In this document: positions 11,406-20,748 of the stretch, piece after piece
How the letters are laid out: every line of letters starts with the position of its first letter
How positions within the stretch are numbered: the stretch's first letter is position 1
Assembly (NCBI RefSeq): GCF_014192055.1
Contig: NZ_JACHXM010000001.1
Coordinates: 124,001-188,000, forward strand
Length of the DNA stretch: 64,000 nt
Direction: 5' to 3'
From: Halomonas organivorans
GTDB lineage: Bacteria; Pseudomonadota; Gammaproteobacteria; Pseudomonadales; Halomonadaceae
Program-made: the position numbers and the translations under genes
Notes under the pieces: model-generated
The model's database searches: none
Told to the model about the DNA's origin: nothing
Seen by the model: the letters and a program-made list of their open reading frames with translations, nothing else

Positions 11406-12722
11406 CTACTCCGTCTCCCGGGCCTCGACGAAGGTGCGATGATCCAGGGCCACGCAATCGGCGTAGCTGAAGGCCAGGGTCGCCACCATGTCGACGAAGT
11501 GGTCTCGCCCGCCCTCGACACGCTCGCCCACCACGCGGGCAAAACGCCCGGGGTCGTCGGCGTGAAGCACCCGGGCGCCGCGCAGGTGCTCGCGAGCGAG
11601 GATCCGCCCCCACTGCTTGGCCAGCTTGCGATAGGGCTTGTCGCCGTCGAGCTTGTGGGTGGGAAAGTCTTCCTTGAAGGGCGAGCGCTCGCGCACCGAG
11701 AACACCGCCTGGCCCAGATGCAGCCAGCCGAGGTAGACATCGGGGTGCTCGGCGATAGCGGTGAAGGCGGCGGCATGACGGGCGCCCTCGTGGGCAAAGG
11801 CGCGGCGCCAGTCTCGTTTCTCGGCGGCGTTCATCAACCGCCAGCCCTCGGGCGGGGTCTGACGCTTGACGTCGAGGATGACGTCGTCGTGAGCGTGGTC
11901 GCGCCCGCCCTCGATCAGCACGTAGTAGCGCTCGAGCCCCAACGAGCCGGTGCCGGCATCGAGCCGTCGCGCCATGTCCTTGACCCGGAAATGATCCTCC
12001 TCGGCCTCGGCACGGGCGCCGCGCAGGGTATCGCGATACTCGCCCTCGACGGCCTTGCGTAGCTGGCTGGCCAGGTGCGCCGGCAGCCGGGCCAGCTTTT
12101 CCGGACGCTCGTCAACGGCGAAGCGCCGGCCGTCCTCACCAAGCGTGGTCCACTTGTCGAGCATTTTCTCCCGGCTCTCCTTGCGCGCCACCTTCTCCAG
12201 GAAGGGACCCAGCGGCCCCTTGGCGGTATCCAGGGTCACCGCGCCGGGGATCTCGCCCTCGGCGTGATCGTCGAGCTCGTCCAGGTAAGCTTCGATAAGC
12301 GTTGCGAGCGACTTGTCGATGCCCTTGCGCGACAGCTCCGCATTTTCCCGGGCGTCCAGCACCAGGCTGATGGCCAGCCGCCAGAGATCGTACTGGTAGT
12401 CGCCGACCAGGGCGTCGTCGAAGTCGTCCATGCCGTAGCGCACGGCATCGTCGTGGTGACCATAGGCGCCGAAGTTGTAGACGTGGGCGTCACCCTGCAG
12501 CCAGGTCTGGGTCTCGGGCAGTCCGCCGTAGAGCGCGAAGCGCCAGTCGTGCCAGACGTCGTCCCAGTAAAGATGGTTGGTGCCGCGGAAGAAGCGATAC
12601 GGCGACTCGGCCAGCTTGGCGTACTTGGCGGCACGCTCGTCGGCGCTCAGGTCGGCGTTGGCCGCCTCGATGGCATCGAGCACCCGGCGGGGGCGATTGT
12701 GGCGGGTCAGCGGTGGCGACAT
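11406..12722 (-). CDS. DUF2252 family protein
   Basis: A 438-residue DUF2252 protein. It begins with a basic segment followed by ESPYRFFRGTNHLYWDD. The central QGDAHVYNFG and DDFDDALVGDYQYDLWRL resemble the catalytic HGD.H..N and metal-binding D.DD motifs of aminoglycoside-phosphotransferase-fold kinases. No substrate is known for this family, so a phosphotransferase role is only a fold-level inference. It is monocistronic or loosely linked to the GCS2-like gene 80 bp downstream on the same strand. Confidence 0.85.
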   Translation of the reverse strand: MSPPLTRHNRPRRVLDAIEAANADLSADERAAKYAKLAESPYRFFRGTNHLYWDDVWHDWRFALYGGLPETQTWLQGDAHVYNFGAYGHHDDAVRYGMDDFDDALVGDYQYDLWRLAISLVLDARENAELSRKGIDKSLATLIEAYLDELDDHAEGEIPGAVTLDTAKGPLGPFLEKVARKESREKMLDKWTTLGEDGRRFAVDERPEKLARLPAHLASQLRKAVEGEYRDTLRGARAEAEEDHFRVKDMARRLDAGTGSLGLERYYVLIEGGRDHAHDDVILDVKRQTPPEGWRLMNAAEKRDWRRAFAHEGARHAAAFTAIAEHPDVYLGWLHLGQAVFSVRERSPFKEDFPTHKLDGDKPYRKLAKQWGRILAREHLRGARVLHADDPGRFARVVGERVEGGRDHFVDMVATLAFSYADCVALDHRTFVEARETE

Positions 12723-12744
12723 GCGTAGACTCCCAATGGCAGAA

Positions 12745-12768
12745 GAGGGCCGCAGTCCCGCGGCCCTC
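12745..12768 (-). terminator. hairpin downstream of the aromatic amino acid permease
   Basis: A perfect 9-bp stem (GAGGGCCGC / GCGGCCCTC, loop AGTCCC) lies between the permease stop and the DUF2252 start. Read leftwards it is followed by TTCTGCC, a weak U-tract. It is suitably placed to end permease and kyn transcription before DUF2252. A second perfect 8-bp hairpin (GCATGAGC / GCTCATGC, 12835-12856) lies nearer the permease stop. Confidence 0.6.
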
Positions 12769-12862
12769 GTCAGTCAAGCAAGCCTGGCGACCGCCGGCAA
12801 GCCGGACGCGTCAACCCTGTGGCCTTCACCCCAGGCATGAGCCTGCACGCTCATGCGGTCAT

Positions 12863-14086
12863 TTAGAACTCAGGGACCGGCAGCAGGCCAAAAACCCCCA
12901 TGAAATGCAGGACTCCAACGGTAACGCCGAACAGCAGTACCAGAAAGATCGCGGCATTGCCGCCCGGCGCCAGGAACGCACGCTTCCCTTCCACCGTCAT
13001 GCGGGACTTTCTTGCCAACATGGCAGGTATGATGCACGTCCAAACCGTCGCAGCAGCCCCCGCGTAGCCAATAGCCAGCAGGAAACCGAATGGAAACAGC
13101 AGTGACAGGACAAGAGGGGGAAGGAACGTGATGGCCCAGGTTTTCAGGCGCCCTCTTCGATCATCGTCGAACCCTGCCAAGTCTGCCATGAAGTCGAAAA
13201 CTCCCAGACCAACGCCGACAAAGGAGGAAAAAACAGCAGCGGATGAAAAGGCACCGATGATATCGGAAACCCTCTCTGACACGATCACCCCGCCAAGAGA
13301 AGAGAGAAGGACGTCGACCTCACCACCCTGGGAAAGAATTCCATCAAATGCTGACCGAGGCAGATTGCCGAATATGCTGACGACCCACAAAACATACAGC
13401 AGAAGGGCGATGACAGTACCGCCAAGAATGGCCTGCCCGGCTTTCCTCTCATCCTGATAGTACGACCGCAGGGAGGCCACGGAGTGATGATAGCCAAAGG
13501 AAGTCAGGGCAACGGGGAACATGGCCAGCACAAAAGGTAACCTCTTCACTTCCTCTTCAAGGCTACTCACAAGAGAGGAAATATTCACCTCGACTGTCAA
13601 GCCAAAGACACCAAACACGAAGCTCAACACCATGAACAGAATCAGTAGAACGGACAGCCGATCCACGGCACGAGTGGAATGAAGCACGAAGGACGAAAAC
13701 ACTGCCACGAAAATGACGGAAGCCAGCTTCTCGTTAATACCCAAGGCACTTTCTATCATCAAGCCGGAAGATGTCGTGTAGGCATAAAGCAAGATAGCGC
13801 CAACGAAATACACCATCAAGTTGTTGAAAAAGCACACTCTCTTGCCAAGAATGGCTTTTGTGACCGTATTGAAAGACGCCCTGTACTCATACTGTCCAAG
13901 TGTTTCGAGCAGCATCCACCCGGATAGCGTCATCACGATCATGGTGATACACAGCGCCAGCCCCGACCACAGCATCCAGGCGCCGGCACCGGCACTGGGC
14001 AGCCCAAGCATGCCCGCGCCGACGCATACGCTTGCCACTATGCTGGCGCCACCGACAACCGAGGATTTTCTTGTCATAGTCATCAT
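12863..14086 (-). CDS. HAAAP-family aromatic amino acid permease (Mtr/TyrP-like)
   Basis: About 407 residues from the ATG at 14086 (ATGs at 14083 and 14077 are equally possible; no strong ribosome-binding site decides). The N-terminal VVGGASIVASVCVGAGMLGLP is the substrate-site signature of the hydroxy/aromatic amino acid permease family, and about eleven hydrophobic segments follow. It probably imports tryptophan or kynurenine by proton symport across the inner membrane. It lies 314 bp downstream of kynA on the same strand, which fits supply of the kyn pathway. Its DNA is visibly less GC-rich than the genes to its left, suggesting later acquisition. Confidence 0.88.
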   Translation of the reverse strand: MMTMTRKSSVVGGASIVASVCVGAGMLGLPSAGAGAWMLWSGLALCITMIVMTLSGWMLLETLGQYEYRASFNTVTKAILGKRVCFFNNLMVYFVGAILLYAYTTSSGLMIESALGINEKLASVIFVAVFSSFVLHSTRAVDRLSVLLILFMVLSFVFGVFGLTVEVNISSLVSSLEEEVKRLPFVLAMFPVALTSFGYHHSVASLRSYYQDERKAGQAILGGTVIALLLYVLWVVSIFGNLPRSAFDGILSQGGEVDVLLSSLGGVIVSERVSDIIGAFSSAAVFSSFVGVGLGVFDFMADLAGFDDDRRGRLKTWAITFLPPLVLSLLFPFGFLLAIGYAGAAATVWTCIIPAMLARKSRMTVEGKRAFLAPGGNAAIFLVLLFGVTVGVLHFMGVFGLLPVPEF

Positions 14087-14400
14087 CCGATAGTCAAAAA
14101 TTGCTTGTCGACCGACATGATCCAACGGGCACGAACGCGATACCTGTTCCGAAATGTCGGCCTGGTCTTCCCTGGTCTTCCCAAGCCTTCCTTCGCAAAA
14201 CGCCTCTGACGCGCCCTGCAGTTGACAACCGCACCGCGCCTTACCCAGCACCCCACTGCGCAGGAAAGGTTGCTCCAGGCTTCTCGTGAAGCTTGAAGGT
14301 TATTTGTCACCATCCAAGCATGCTTTCGGCACGCGTCATGACATCCTCAAGCGCGTACCGAACACTGTCACCGCTTCTAATGGAGCGCCGGGCAAGCCGG
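14087..14400. other. intergenic region between kynA and the permease
   Basis: This stretch of 314 bp holds no convincing ORF. Just after the kynA stop a short GCCGG / CCGGC hairpin (around 14387-14400) could be a weak terminator, so the permease may have its own promoter. No clear -35/-10 pair or RNA gene was recognised. Confidence 0.4.
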
Positions 14401-15261
14401 CTACAGCGAGGTCCTGACCGACCAGAGCTCAGGAAAGAACTTCAGATCCAGCGCCTTCTGCAGATAGGACACCCCTGAGGTGCCGCCAGTCCCGCTCTTG
14501 TGGCCAATGATACGTTCCACGGTTTTCATGTGGCTAAAGCGCCATTTGTGGAAGTTGTACTCGGTATCTACCAGCTTTTCCGCCAGTTCGTACAGGTCCC
14601 AGTGCTGATCAGTATTGGCGTAGATGTCTGCCCACACGGCTTCGACCTCGGCACAAGCCTCGTACGGCTCCGACCAGTCTCGCTCCAGTACCGATGCCGG
14701 CAGCTTGAAACCTCGCCGAGCCAGCAACTGCAGGCTGACGTCATACAGGCTTGGGGCCTGCAAGACACTCATGAGCCTCTGGTAATGCTCGGCGTGCGAG
14801 CGATGCACCTTGACCATACCGGGGTGCTTGTTGCCCAACAGAAACTCCAGCTCCCGGTACTGATACGACTGAAAACCGGAGCTCTGCCCAAGGCTGTCGC
14901 GGAAACTGACATAGTCGGTAGGTGTCATGGTAACCAGCACTTCCCAGGCCTGGATCATCTGCTCCTGGATTCGCGCAACCCGGCTGAGCATCTTGAAGGC
15001 CGGCCGGAGTTGGTCCGCCGCAATATGCCGCGCCGCCGCATGCGCCTCGTGCAGGCCCTGCTTGAGCCATAGCTCGGAGACCTGGTGGATAATCACGAAG
15101 AGCATTTCATCATGCTCGTCAGAGACAGGGCGCTGACAGGACAGCAGAGCCTCGAGCCCAAGGTACTGCCCATAGCTCATGCCCTGATCCCAGTGAACAC
15201 TTTTTTCGTCCTGCAGGTTCACGGCATTCCGGCGTGTCTTGTTCTCGTTTGAATGGTTCAC
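14401..15261 (-). CDS. kynA: tryptophan 2,3-dioxygenase
   Basis: About 286 residues from the GTG at 15259-15261. That GTG follows GGAGAG at correct spacing and overlaps the kynB stop by GTGA; an upstream ATG at 15285 lies inside kynB and is less likely. Family stretches are SYGQYLGLEALL, DEMLFVIIHQVSELWLKQ, FRDSLGQSSGFQSYQYRELEFLLGNK and the C-terminal GTGGTSGVSYLQKAL. This haem enzyme opens the indole ring of L-tryptophan to N-formylkynurenine in the cytosol, the first step of the kynurenine route. It is third in the kynU-kynB-kynA operon. Confidence 0.96.
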   Translation of the reverse strand: MNHSNENKTRRNAVNLQDEKSVHWDQGMSYGQYLGLEALLSCQRPVSDEHDEMLFVIIHQVSELWLKQGLHEAHAAARHIAADQLRPAFKMLSRVARIQEQMIQAWEVLVTMTPTDYVSFRDSLGQSSGFQSYQYRELEFLLGNKHPGMVKVHRSHAEHYQRLMSVLQAPSLYDVSLQLLARRGFKLPASVLERDWSEPYEACAEVEAVWADIYANTDQHWDLYELAEKLVDTEYNFHKWRFSHMKTVERIIGHKSGTGGTSGVSYLQKALDLKFFPELWSVRTSL

Positions 15262-16100
15262 GGTTGCTCTCCTACTTCCACCCATGATGATACGTTTGCC
15301 GATGGATCGTCCCTCGAGCGGCCTGGCATGCAGCCGAGTCGTTCGAGAATGTCGAAATGGTCACAGTCCTTGAGTACGGTGAGTCGGCTGGGCACCCTGG
15401 CCGCTCGCACCTGCTCATCGAGCCATTCGCTCTGCGCGTGGAACGCCGGCGGATCGAACGCCCCGCATACCAGATGCAATGGCGGAAGCCCCGCCAGTGG
15501 CTGACACAGGGGACTGAGCCGCTCGGCACGTTCATGATCCAGCCCCAGCGGCTCATTGATGTATGTCTCCACCAGGGGGCGCAGGTCATAAATACCGCTG
15601 ATCAACCATAGCGAGTCGATACCAGACAGCCCTTTCCCGCCCAGGCAGCTCATCAATGCCAAGTGTGCGCCAGCACTATGGCCGCCCAGGTGAAGGCTGG
15701 CTTCCCGGTTCAGCTCGCCGAGCACATGTCGCAGAACCGCTACCGCGTGCCGGCAGGCCTCGATCATTGCCTCGATGGAAGCCTGAGGCGCAAGTGGATA
15801 ATCCACTGACGCAAAGGCCCAACCGGCCTCGAGCCAATCAGCGGCCATGAAGTCCGTCGCAGAGGCGTCGAGCTCCTGCCAGTAGCCTCCGTGCAAGAAC
15901 GCCATCAGCGAGCGTGGTTTGCCCGTCGCCGGCAGGAAGAGATTGATCCCCTCCCAGGCTCCCGATCCATAGCTCAGGCGCTGCGGCACATGGCGTTCCC
16001 GCAGGCGCCTGCCAAGCGCTGCCTGGCGCTCCAGGCTGGCGTCGAAATTCCGTGCCCAACGGCTCGGCGAGTAGGCATGGTCCAGTGCCTGGTCGGTCAT
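15258..16100 (-). CDS. kynB: alpha/beta-hydrolase arylformamidase (kynurenine formamidase)
   Basis: A 280-residue alpha/beta hydrolase with oxyanion motif HGGYWQ (about 70), nucleophile elbow GHSAGAHL (about 142) and terminal His in DCDHFDIL. It belongs to the eukaryote-like arylformamidase type, not the metal-dependent bacterial KynB fold, so the symbol is by role. It removes formate from N-formylkynurenine. Its position between kynU and kynA, with a 4-bp overlap into kynA, supports this. A longer paralogue lies at 29104-30294. Confidence 0.88.
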   Translation of the reverse strand: MTDQALDHAYSPSRWARNFDASLERQAALGRRLRERHVPQRLSYGSGAWEGINLFLPATGKPRSLMAFLHGGYWQELDASATDFMAADWLEAGWAFASVDYPLAPQASIEAMIEACRHAVAVLRHVLGELNREASLHLGGHSAGAHLALMSCLGGKGLSGIDSLWLISGIYDLRPLVETYINEPLGLDHERAERLSPLCQPLAGLPPLHLVCGAFDPPAFHAQSEWLDEQVRAARVPSRLTVLKDCDHFDILERLGCMPGRSRDDPSANVSSWVEVGEQP

Positions 16101-16128
16101 GACATCCGCTCCTTTGCTTTCCCAGCCT

Positions 16129-17358
16129 TCAGGTCACCGCGCCGCGTACCTGGAAGCGCGGCTCCCGGTACTCACCGCTTTCGACCACCTCGCGGAAATG
16201 CCGCGCCGCCCGCCAGACGTCCTCGAAGCTCAGGTAGAGCGGCGTGAAGCCGAAGCGCATCAGGCCCGGCTCGCGGTAGTCGCCGATCACCCCTCGGGCG
16301 ATCAGCGCCTGAACGATGGCGTAGCCGTGCTCGGTATCCACCAGCGAGACCTGGCTGCCACGCGCCTCGGTGGGCGGGGTGAGATCCTCGATGCCATGGG
16401 CGGCGAAGATGCCGGCCAGGCACTCGCGGAACAGCTCGCTCATCGCCAGGCTTTTGTCGCGCAGGGCCTGCATGTCGACCTCGGCCCACACGGAAAGCGA
16501 GGCCTCCAGGGCGCTGTAGATCAACGCCGAGTGGGTGCCGGTGCGAAACCGCGTGATATCGCCGGCCGGCGCATAGTCGGCCTCGAAGGCGAAGGGCGCG
16601 GCGTGGCCGTGCCAGCCGGAGAGCGGCTGCCAGCCGCCGTCCTGGTGGTCGCGGTGGACGTACAGGAAGGCCGGGGCGCCGGGACCGCCGTTGAGGTACT
16701 TGTAGGTGCAGCCCACCGCATAGCGCGCCCCGCAGCCGTTGAGGTCCACCGGCAGCGCCCCGGCCGAGTGGGCCAGGTCCCAGATCACCTCGGCGCCATG
16801 TTCGTGCACCAGCCGCGTGGTAGCCGCCATGTCACGCAGCCGCCCGGTGCGGTAGTTGACCTGGCTCAGCACCACCACCGCCACGCCGTCCAGGTGCGCG
16901 GCGAGCTCTCCGCCCTCCGGCAGGAAACGATGCTCGTGACCGCTGACCCGGCAGAAGCCCTGGGCGATATAGCCGTCGGTGGGGAAGTTGCCGCCCTCGC
17001 TGAGCACCGTGCGGCGGTCGTCGCTGCGCTGCCCGGTGATGTAGCCCAGCAGCTTGAAGAGATTGAGCGTGATGTTGTCGGTGACCACCACCTCACCGTC
17101 GCGGGCGCCGATGATGGGTGCCATCAGGTCGCCGAGGCGCTCGGGGGCGTCGAACCAGCCCTGGTTCCAGCCCTTGATCAGCTCGTCGCGCCACTGGTCC
17201 AGGGTTCCGTCCACCGCCTGGCGGGCCGCCGTCGGCTGGGCGCCGAGGGAGTTGCCGTCGAGATAAAGGACGCCTTCGGGCAGGGCGAAGCGGCACTTGA
17301 AGTCGGCCAGGGGATCCTGGCGATCAAGCTCGCGGACGCGTTCCAGGCTCACGCTCAT
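16129..17358 (-). CDS. kynU: kynureninase
   Basis: 409 residues using the ATG at 17356-17358, preceded by GGAG; an in-frame ATG 30 bp upstream has no good ribosome-binding site. It is a PLP fold-type I enzyme: LYLDGNSLG at the N-terminus, VVVTDNITLNLFKLL, the PLP-contact stretch VIWDLAHSAGALPVDL and the PLP lysine in CTYKYLNGGPGAP. It cleaves kynurenine to anthranilate and alanine. First gene of the kyn operon, 28 bp before kynB, with the Lrp-type regulator divergent upstream. Its product is the substrate of the dioxygenase at 35.8-38.7 kb. Confidence 0.96.
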   Translation of the reverse strand: MSVSLERVRELDRQDPLADFKCRFALPEGVLYLDGNSLGAQPTAARQAVDGTLDQWRDELIKGWNQGWFDAPERLGDLMAPIIGARDGEVVVTDNITLNLFKLLGYITGQRSDDRRTVLSEGGNFPTDGYIAQGFCRVSGHEHRFLPEGGELAAHLDGVAVVVLSQVNYRTGRLRDMAATTRLVHEHGAEVIWDLAHSAGALPVDLNGCGARYAVGCTYKYLNGGPGAPAFLYVHRDHQDGGWQPLSGWHGHAAPFAFEADYAPAGDITRFRTGTHSALIYSALEASLSVWAEVDMQALRDKSLAMSELFRECLAGIFAAHGIEDLTPPTEARGSQVSLVDTEHGYAIVQALIARGVIGDYREPGLMRFGFTPLYLSFEDVWRAARHFREVVESGEYREPRFQVRGAVT

Positions 17359-17431
17359 GTCGGGTCTCCGGAAAGGAAAGGGAATCACCTGGGAACATTC
17401 TAGGGGGAGAGGGATGACGCGGGGTTGCGTT

Positions 17432-17461
17432 CTTATGCGCTCGACAGCACCTTATGTGCAA
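17432..17461 (-). promoter_or_regulatory. kynU promoter with a direct repeat, possible KynR site
   Basis: On the minus strand TTGCAC (17461-17456) and CATAAG (17437-17432) are 18 bp apart, a plausible sigma70 promoter for kynU. On the plus strand CTTATG occurs twice (17432-17437 and 17451-17456), each followed within 2 bases by GC, 19 bp apart start to start. Such a spaced repeat overlapping the promoter is a reasonable binding site for the divergent Lrp-type regulator. Confidence 0.5.
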
Positions 17462-17492
17462 GACTTTTTCACTAAATAGAGAAAAACGACAA

Positions 17493-17957
17493 ATGACGTC
17501 ACTCGACCGCTTCGACCTGAAGCTCCTCCACGCCCTGCAGCGCGACGCCCGCCTCACCCTCGGCGCACTCTCCGAGGCCGTCAGCCTCTCACCCAGCCAG
17601 TGTTCACGACGACTGGCGCGACTGGAGCGCGAAGGCGTCATCCAGGGCTACTCGCTGCGGCTTGACCCGCCCGCCCTGGGGCTGGCGGTAACCGCCTTCA
17701 TCTTCGTCTCCATGGACAAGTCGCGCATGCACCATCCCCACGAGGCCGTGGCGGCGCTGCTGGCCCGCGACGAAGTCACCGAGTGCCATACCGTCACCGG
17801 CAATCACGACTTCCTGTTCAAGGTGGTGGTCGAAAGCCTGGGCGCGCTGTCGACCTTCCTCGCCGAGGCGGTGAGCCCGCTCGACGGCCTCCACGACGTC
17901 GCCACCCAGGTAGCCATGGACACGCTCAAGAGCGGAGGGCCGCTGAAGACGGGGTAG
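17493..17957 (+). CDS. kynR: Lrp/AsnC family regulator, KynR-like
   Basis: 154 residues from the ATG at 17493 (MTSLDRFDLKLLHALQ), preceded by GAGA; an earlier ATG at 17454 lies in the presumed operator. The N-terminal winged helix-turn-helix has LSEAVSLSPSQCSRRLARLEREGVI, and the C-terminal ligand domain has HTVTGNHDFLFKVVVESLGAL. Divergent, 134 bp from kynU. Lrp-type KynR regulators in pseudomonads activate kyn genes in response to kynurenine; assigning that role here rests on family plus position. Confidence 0.85.
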   Translation: MTSLDRFDLKLLHALQRDARLTLGALSEAVSLSPSQCSRRLARLEREGVIQGYSLRLDPPALGLAVTAFIFVSMDKSRMHHPHEAVAALLARDEVTECHTVTGNHDFLFKVVVESLGALSTFLAEAVSPLDGLHDVATQVAMDTLKSGGPLKTG

Positions 17958-18107
17958 CGCCTGTCCTGTCATGAACGAGGTCGTCGCTTGCAAAAAACAG
18001 AAGAAGCACTTGAAAAATCCGTAATTGTTAATAATGCAAGCACCTTGCTAGCGTGAAAAATCCGCAACAAGACCTCGAAAACACAAGAATCAATATCGGA
18101 GTGAGAC

Positions 18108-19538
18108 ATGGCGGAAGAGACAACAATGGAATCATCGGCCAGGGCGCCGAAGGGCAGGAAGCTGCCAATGCCCGATGTCTTCGTGATCCTGTTCAGCTTC
18201 ATGATACTCGTGATGATACTCTCACATATCATCCCGGCCGGGAGTTACGAGAGAATACAGAAAAACGGACTCACCCAGGTTTCCACAGACAGCTTCCAGT
18301 ATATCGACTCGACACCGCTGGGCTTTCTCGATCTTTTCACGGCCATCCACCAAGGACTGACGGGAGCCTCCAGCATCATTTTCCTCATCCTGGTGGTGGG
18401 AGGCGCCCTGAAAGTCATCGAGTCGACGGGTGTCATCAACAAAGGGATCTACCGGCTCATCCACCTGGCCAAAGGTCGGCAGAACATACTGATCATCATG
18501 TTCTGTACGACCTTCGCGATTCTCGCTTCCGTCGGTATCGCTCCCAATCTTGCGATCGCCTTCATTCCCATCGGCTTGCTCCTATCGAGGTCGCTACAGC
18601 TTGATCCCATCGTCGGCGTGGCGATGATCTTCCTCGGCGCCTATGCAGGTTTCTCCGGTGGTGTCTTCGACCCGGTGGTCACCGTCACTGGCCAGAAGAT
18701 CGCCGAGCTTCCTCTGTTCTCTGGTTTTCTCTTCCGTGGCGTCATCTTCCTCGTTTTCCTGGGCATCACCATCGCCTATATCTGCCGCTATGCCCGACGT
18801 ATCAAGCAGGATCCCGACAGCAGCCTCATGGGTAGTGCGACCATGGCGTCTCGCCAGGAGAAGGACGACCTCGAGGCCGCACCGATGCTCAGCCTTTCGC
18901 ACAAGGCCGTCTTACTACTCATTCCAGCGGCCATCGGCGCCTTCCTCTACGGCGGCTTCAACTTCGGCTGGGGGATCAAGGAGCTCTCCGCGATCTTCAT
19001 CATCCTCGGCATCGCCACCGCCATGATCTGTCGCATCACGCCCAATGATTTCGTCAAGCGGATGATGGCCGGGGCAAGCGAGGTCATGTACGGGGCCCTG
19101 GTCGTCGGCGTTGCGGCAGCCGTCATCGTGCTGCTCAAGCAGGCCAGCCTGATCGACACCATCGTGCACAGCATCGTGAACTCGCTGGACAGTCACGGGA
19201 AGATCATGGCCATGCAGTTGCTGTATGCCTTCAATCTGACCTTCAACGGGCTCATCACCTCGGGCACGGGGCAAGCGGCCATCGTCATGCCAATCATGGT
19301 CCCGATCGGCGACATGCTGGAGGTTACCCGCCAGTCCACCTTCATCACCTTCAAGCTTGGCGATGCCGTCACCAACATCATAACGCCGCTGTCGGGTACC
19401 TTGATGGCCTGTCTGGCAATCGCCAGGGTTTCCTATGTGGCGTGGTTCAGGTTCGTCCTGCCGCTGGCATTGATCTGGGTCGTAGTGGGCGGCATCTTCG
19501 TCGCCGTCGCCGTCGGCATCAACTACGGGCCCTTCTGA
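18108..19538 (+). CDS. YfcC-family (DcuC-like) membrane transporter, paralogue 1
   Basis: 476 residues with about twelve hydrophobic segments. The first periplasmic segment has HIIPAGSYERI, and the re-entrant GTGQAAIVMPIMVPIGD and GDAVTNIITPLSGTLM near the end are typical of the YfcC family in the DcuC/ion-transporter clan. Members carry amino acids, peptides or dicarboxylates; the substrate here is unknown. GGAG precedes the ATG. The gene is convergent with the LysR regulator, beyond which lies an M20 dipeptidase. A close paralogue is at 27549-28970, also beside an M20 hydrolase. Confidence 0.87.
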   Translation: MAEETTMESSARAPKGRKLPMPDVFVILFSFMILVMILSHIIPAGSYERIQKNGLTQVSTDSFQYIDSTPLGFLDLFTAIHQGLTGASSIIFLILVVGGALKVIESTGVINKGIYRLIHLAKGRQNILIIMFCTTFAILASVGIAPNLAIAFIPIGLLLSRSLQLDPIVGVAMIFLGAYAGFSGGVFDPVVTVTGQKIAELPLFSGFLFRGVIFLVFLGITIAYICRYARRIKQDPDSSLMGSATMASRQEKDDLEAAPMLSLSHKAVLLLIPAAIGAFLYGGFNFGWGIKELSAIFIILGIATAMICRITPNDFVKRMMAGASEVMYGALVVGVAAAVIVLLKQASLIDTIVHSIVNSLDSHGKIMAMQLLYAFNLTFNGLITSGTGQAAIVMPIMVPIGDMLEVTRQSTFITFKLGDAVTNIITPLSGTLMACLAIARVSYVAWFRFVLPLALIWVVVGGIFVAVAVGINYGPF

Positions 19539-19591
19539 GGGGAGCATCGTCAGCTGCCTGGCAAACACGTCCGGCCAGGCGGCCGACTCGC

Positions 19592-20494
19592 CTAACGGCA
19601 GATGAACGTCAACCGGTCGTCCAGGAACACCAAGAAGTCATCGACGTTCCCCGGCAGCTTTCGATCCGCCATCACCTGCAACTGAAGGTTCCGCAGCGAA
19701 AGCTGCGGCTCCTTCATGGGCTTGAGGATCAACCCATCCCATTCCACCTTGCCACTGACGGCGACGGCACTGCACAGGGCGATCATGCTCGAACTCTCGC
19801 TGACCATGGTGTAAATGGCCCCCAGGGAGTCGCAGGAAAAGTCCGGCAACACCTTTACGCCGGCCAGGCTGCATGCCATATCGAAGAGGTAGCGCATGGT
19901 GGTGCCGCTCAGCGACATGGCCAGCGGGTAGTCGACGACATCCTCGACACCAACGCTTTCCCGGCTCGCCAGAGGGTGTGTCCTCGGCATGAGGGCACAG
20001 ATAGAGGCATCATGACTGGAGACCACCTTCACGCCGACGTCCGGTGACAGGCTGAACGTCAGGGCAATATCCACGGCACCCTCCTTTACCAGCTCCGAGG
20101 CACGCACCGAATCCACGACGAGAAGATCGAACCGAGTTTCGGGAAACTTCGCGGTAAAACGGGAGATAGCACTGGGGAGAAAGTGCCACGCCATGCCTTC
20201 CGGGCAAGCCACCTTAACGGTCTGCTTTTTACGCTTCGTCACTCCTTGCATTTCGGAGATAACGCGATTTATTTCCAGCTGATTTCGCAGGGAGTAGGCA
20301 AGCAGCATCTCTCCAGCGTCGGTCAGCTTCATCCCTCTTGGCTGCCTATCGAAAAGCTTGATCTCTAGCCGGTTTTCCAGGTTAGTGATCTGCCGACTGA
20401 CGGCGGATACCGCCACATGTAAATCCTCCGCTGCCGCCGACAGCGAGCCGGTCAAGGCAACGCTCTGGAAATAGCGCAAGTTGAGCTCTTTCAT
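19592..20494 (-). CDS. LysR-family transcriptional regulator
   Basis: 300 residues. The N-terminal helix-turn-helix reads LRYFQSVALTGSLSAAAEDLHVAVSAVSRQI, followed by a LysR substrate domain with CPEGMAWHFLPSAISRF and a LLVVDSVRASELVKEGAVDIALTF effector fold. It is divergent from the M20 dipeptidase across a 254-bp AT-rich intergenic region, which probably holds both promoters, and convergent with the YfcC transporter. It most likely controls the dipeptidase; the effector is unknown. Confidence 0.88.
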   Translation of the reverse strand: MKELNLRYFQSVALTGSLSAAAEDLHVAVSAVSRQITNLENRLEIKLFDRQPRGMKLTDAGEMLLAYSLRNQLEINRVISEMQGVTKRKKQTVKVACPEGMAWHFLPSAISRFTAKFPETRFDLLVVDSVRASELVKEGAVDIALTFSLSPDVGVKVVSSHDASICALMPRTHPLASRESVGVEDVVDYPLAMSLSGTTMRYLFDMACSLAGVKVLPDFSCDSLGAIYTMVSESSSMIALCSAVAVSGKVEWDGLILKPMKEPQLSLRNLQLQVMADRKLPGNVDDFLVFLDDRLTFICR

Positions 20495-20748
20495 TCTCCC
20501 ACCTCACCAGAACAACCTCAGACATCCAGCCGGCCTTATAATGAACCTCAACGACCATATTGTCCGTTATATTCCTCAACCAACCTTCTATAACGCCCAC
20601 AACCAATATCTCGATGAGCTCAAGGATCGACCCTGAATTACATTAATTAGAACACCTCATTGAAATATTAATCATTGTTGCAACAGCAGACAAGGATTAT
20701 CCTAAAATTATCCCAAACAACTATGACAAACATCAGAAAGGACGGCGA

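Noticed and set aside
14387..14400. Strong terminator after kynA
   Set aside because: The stem is only about five base pairs and lacks a U-tract; kept only as a weak possibility within the intergenic entry.
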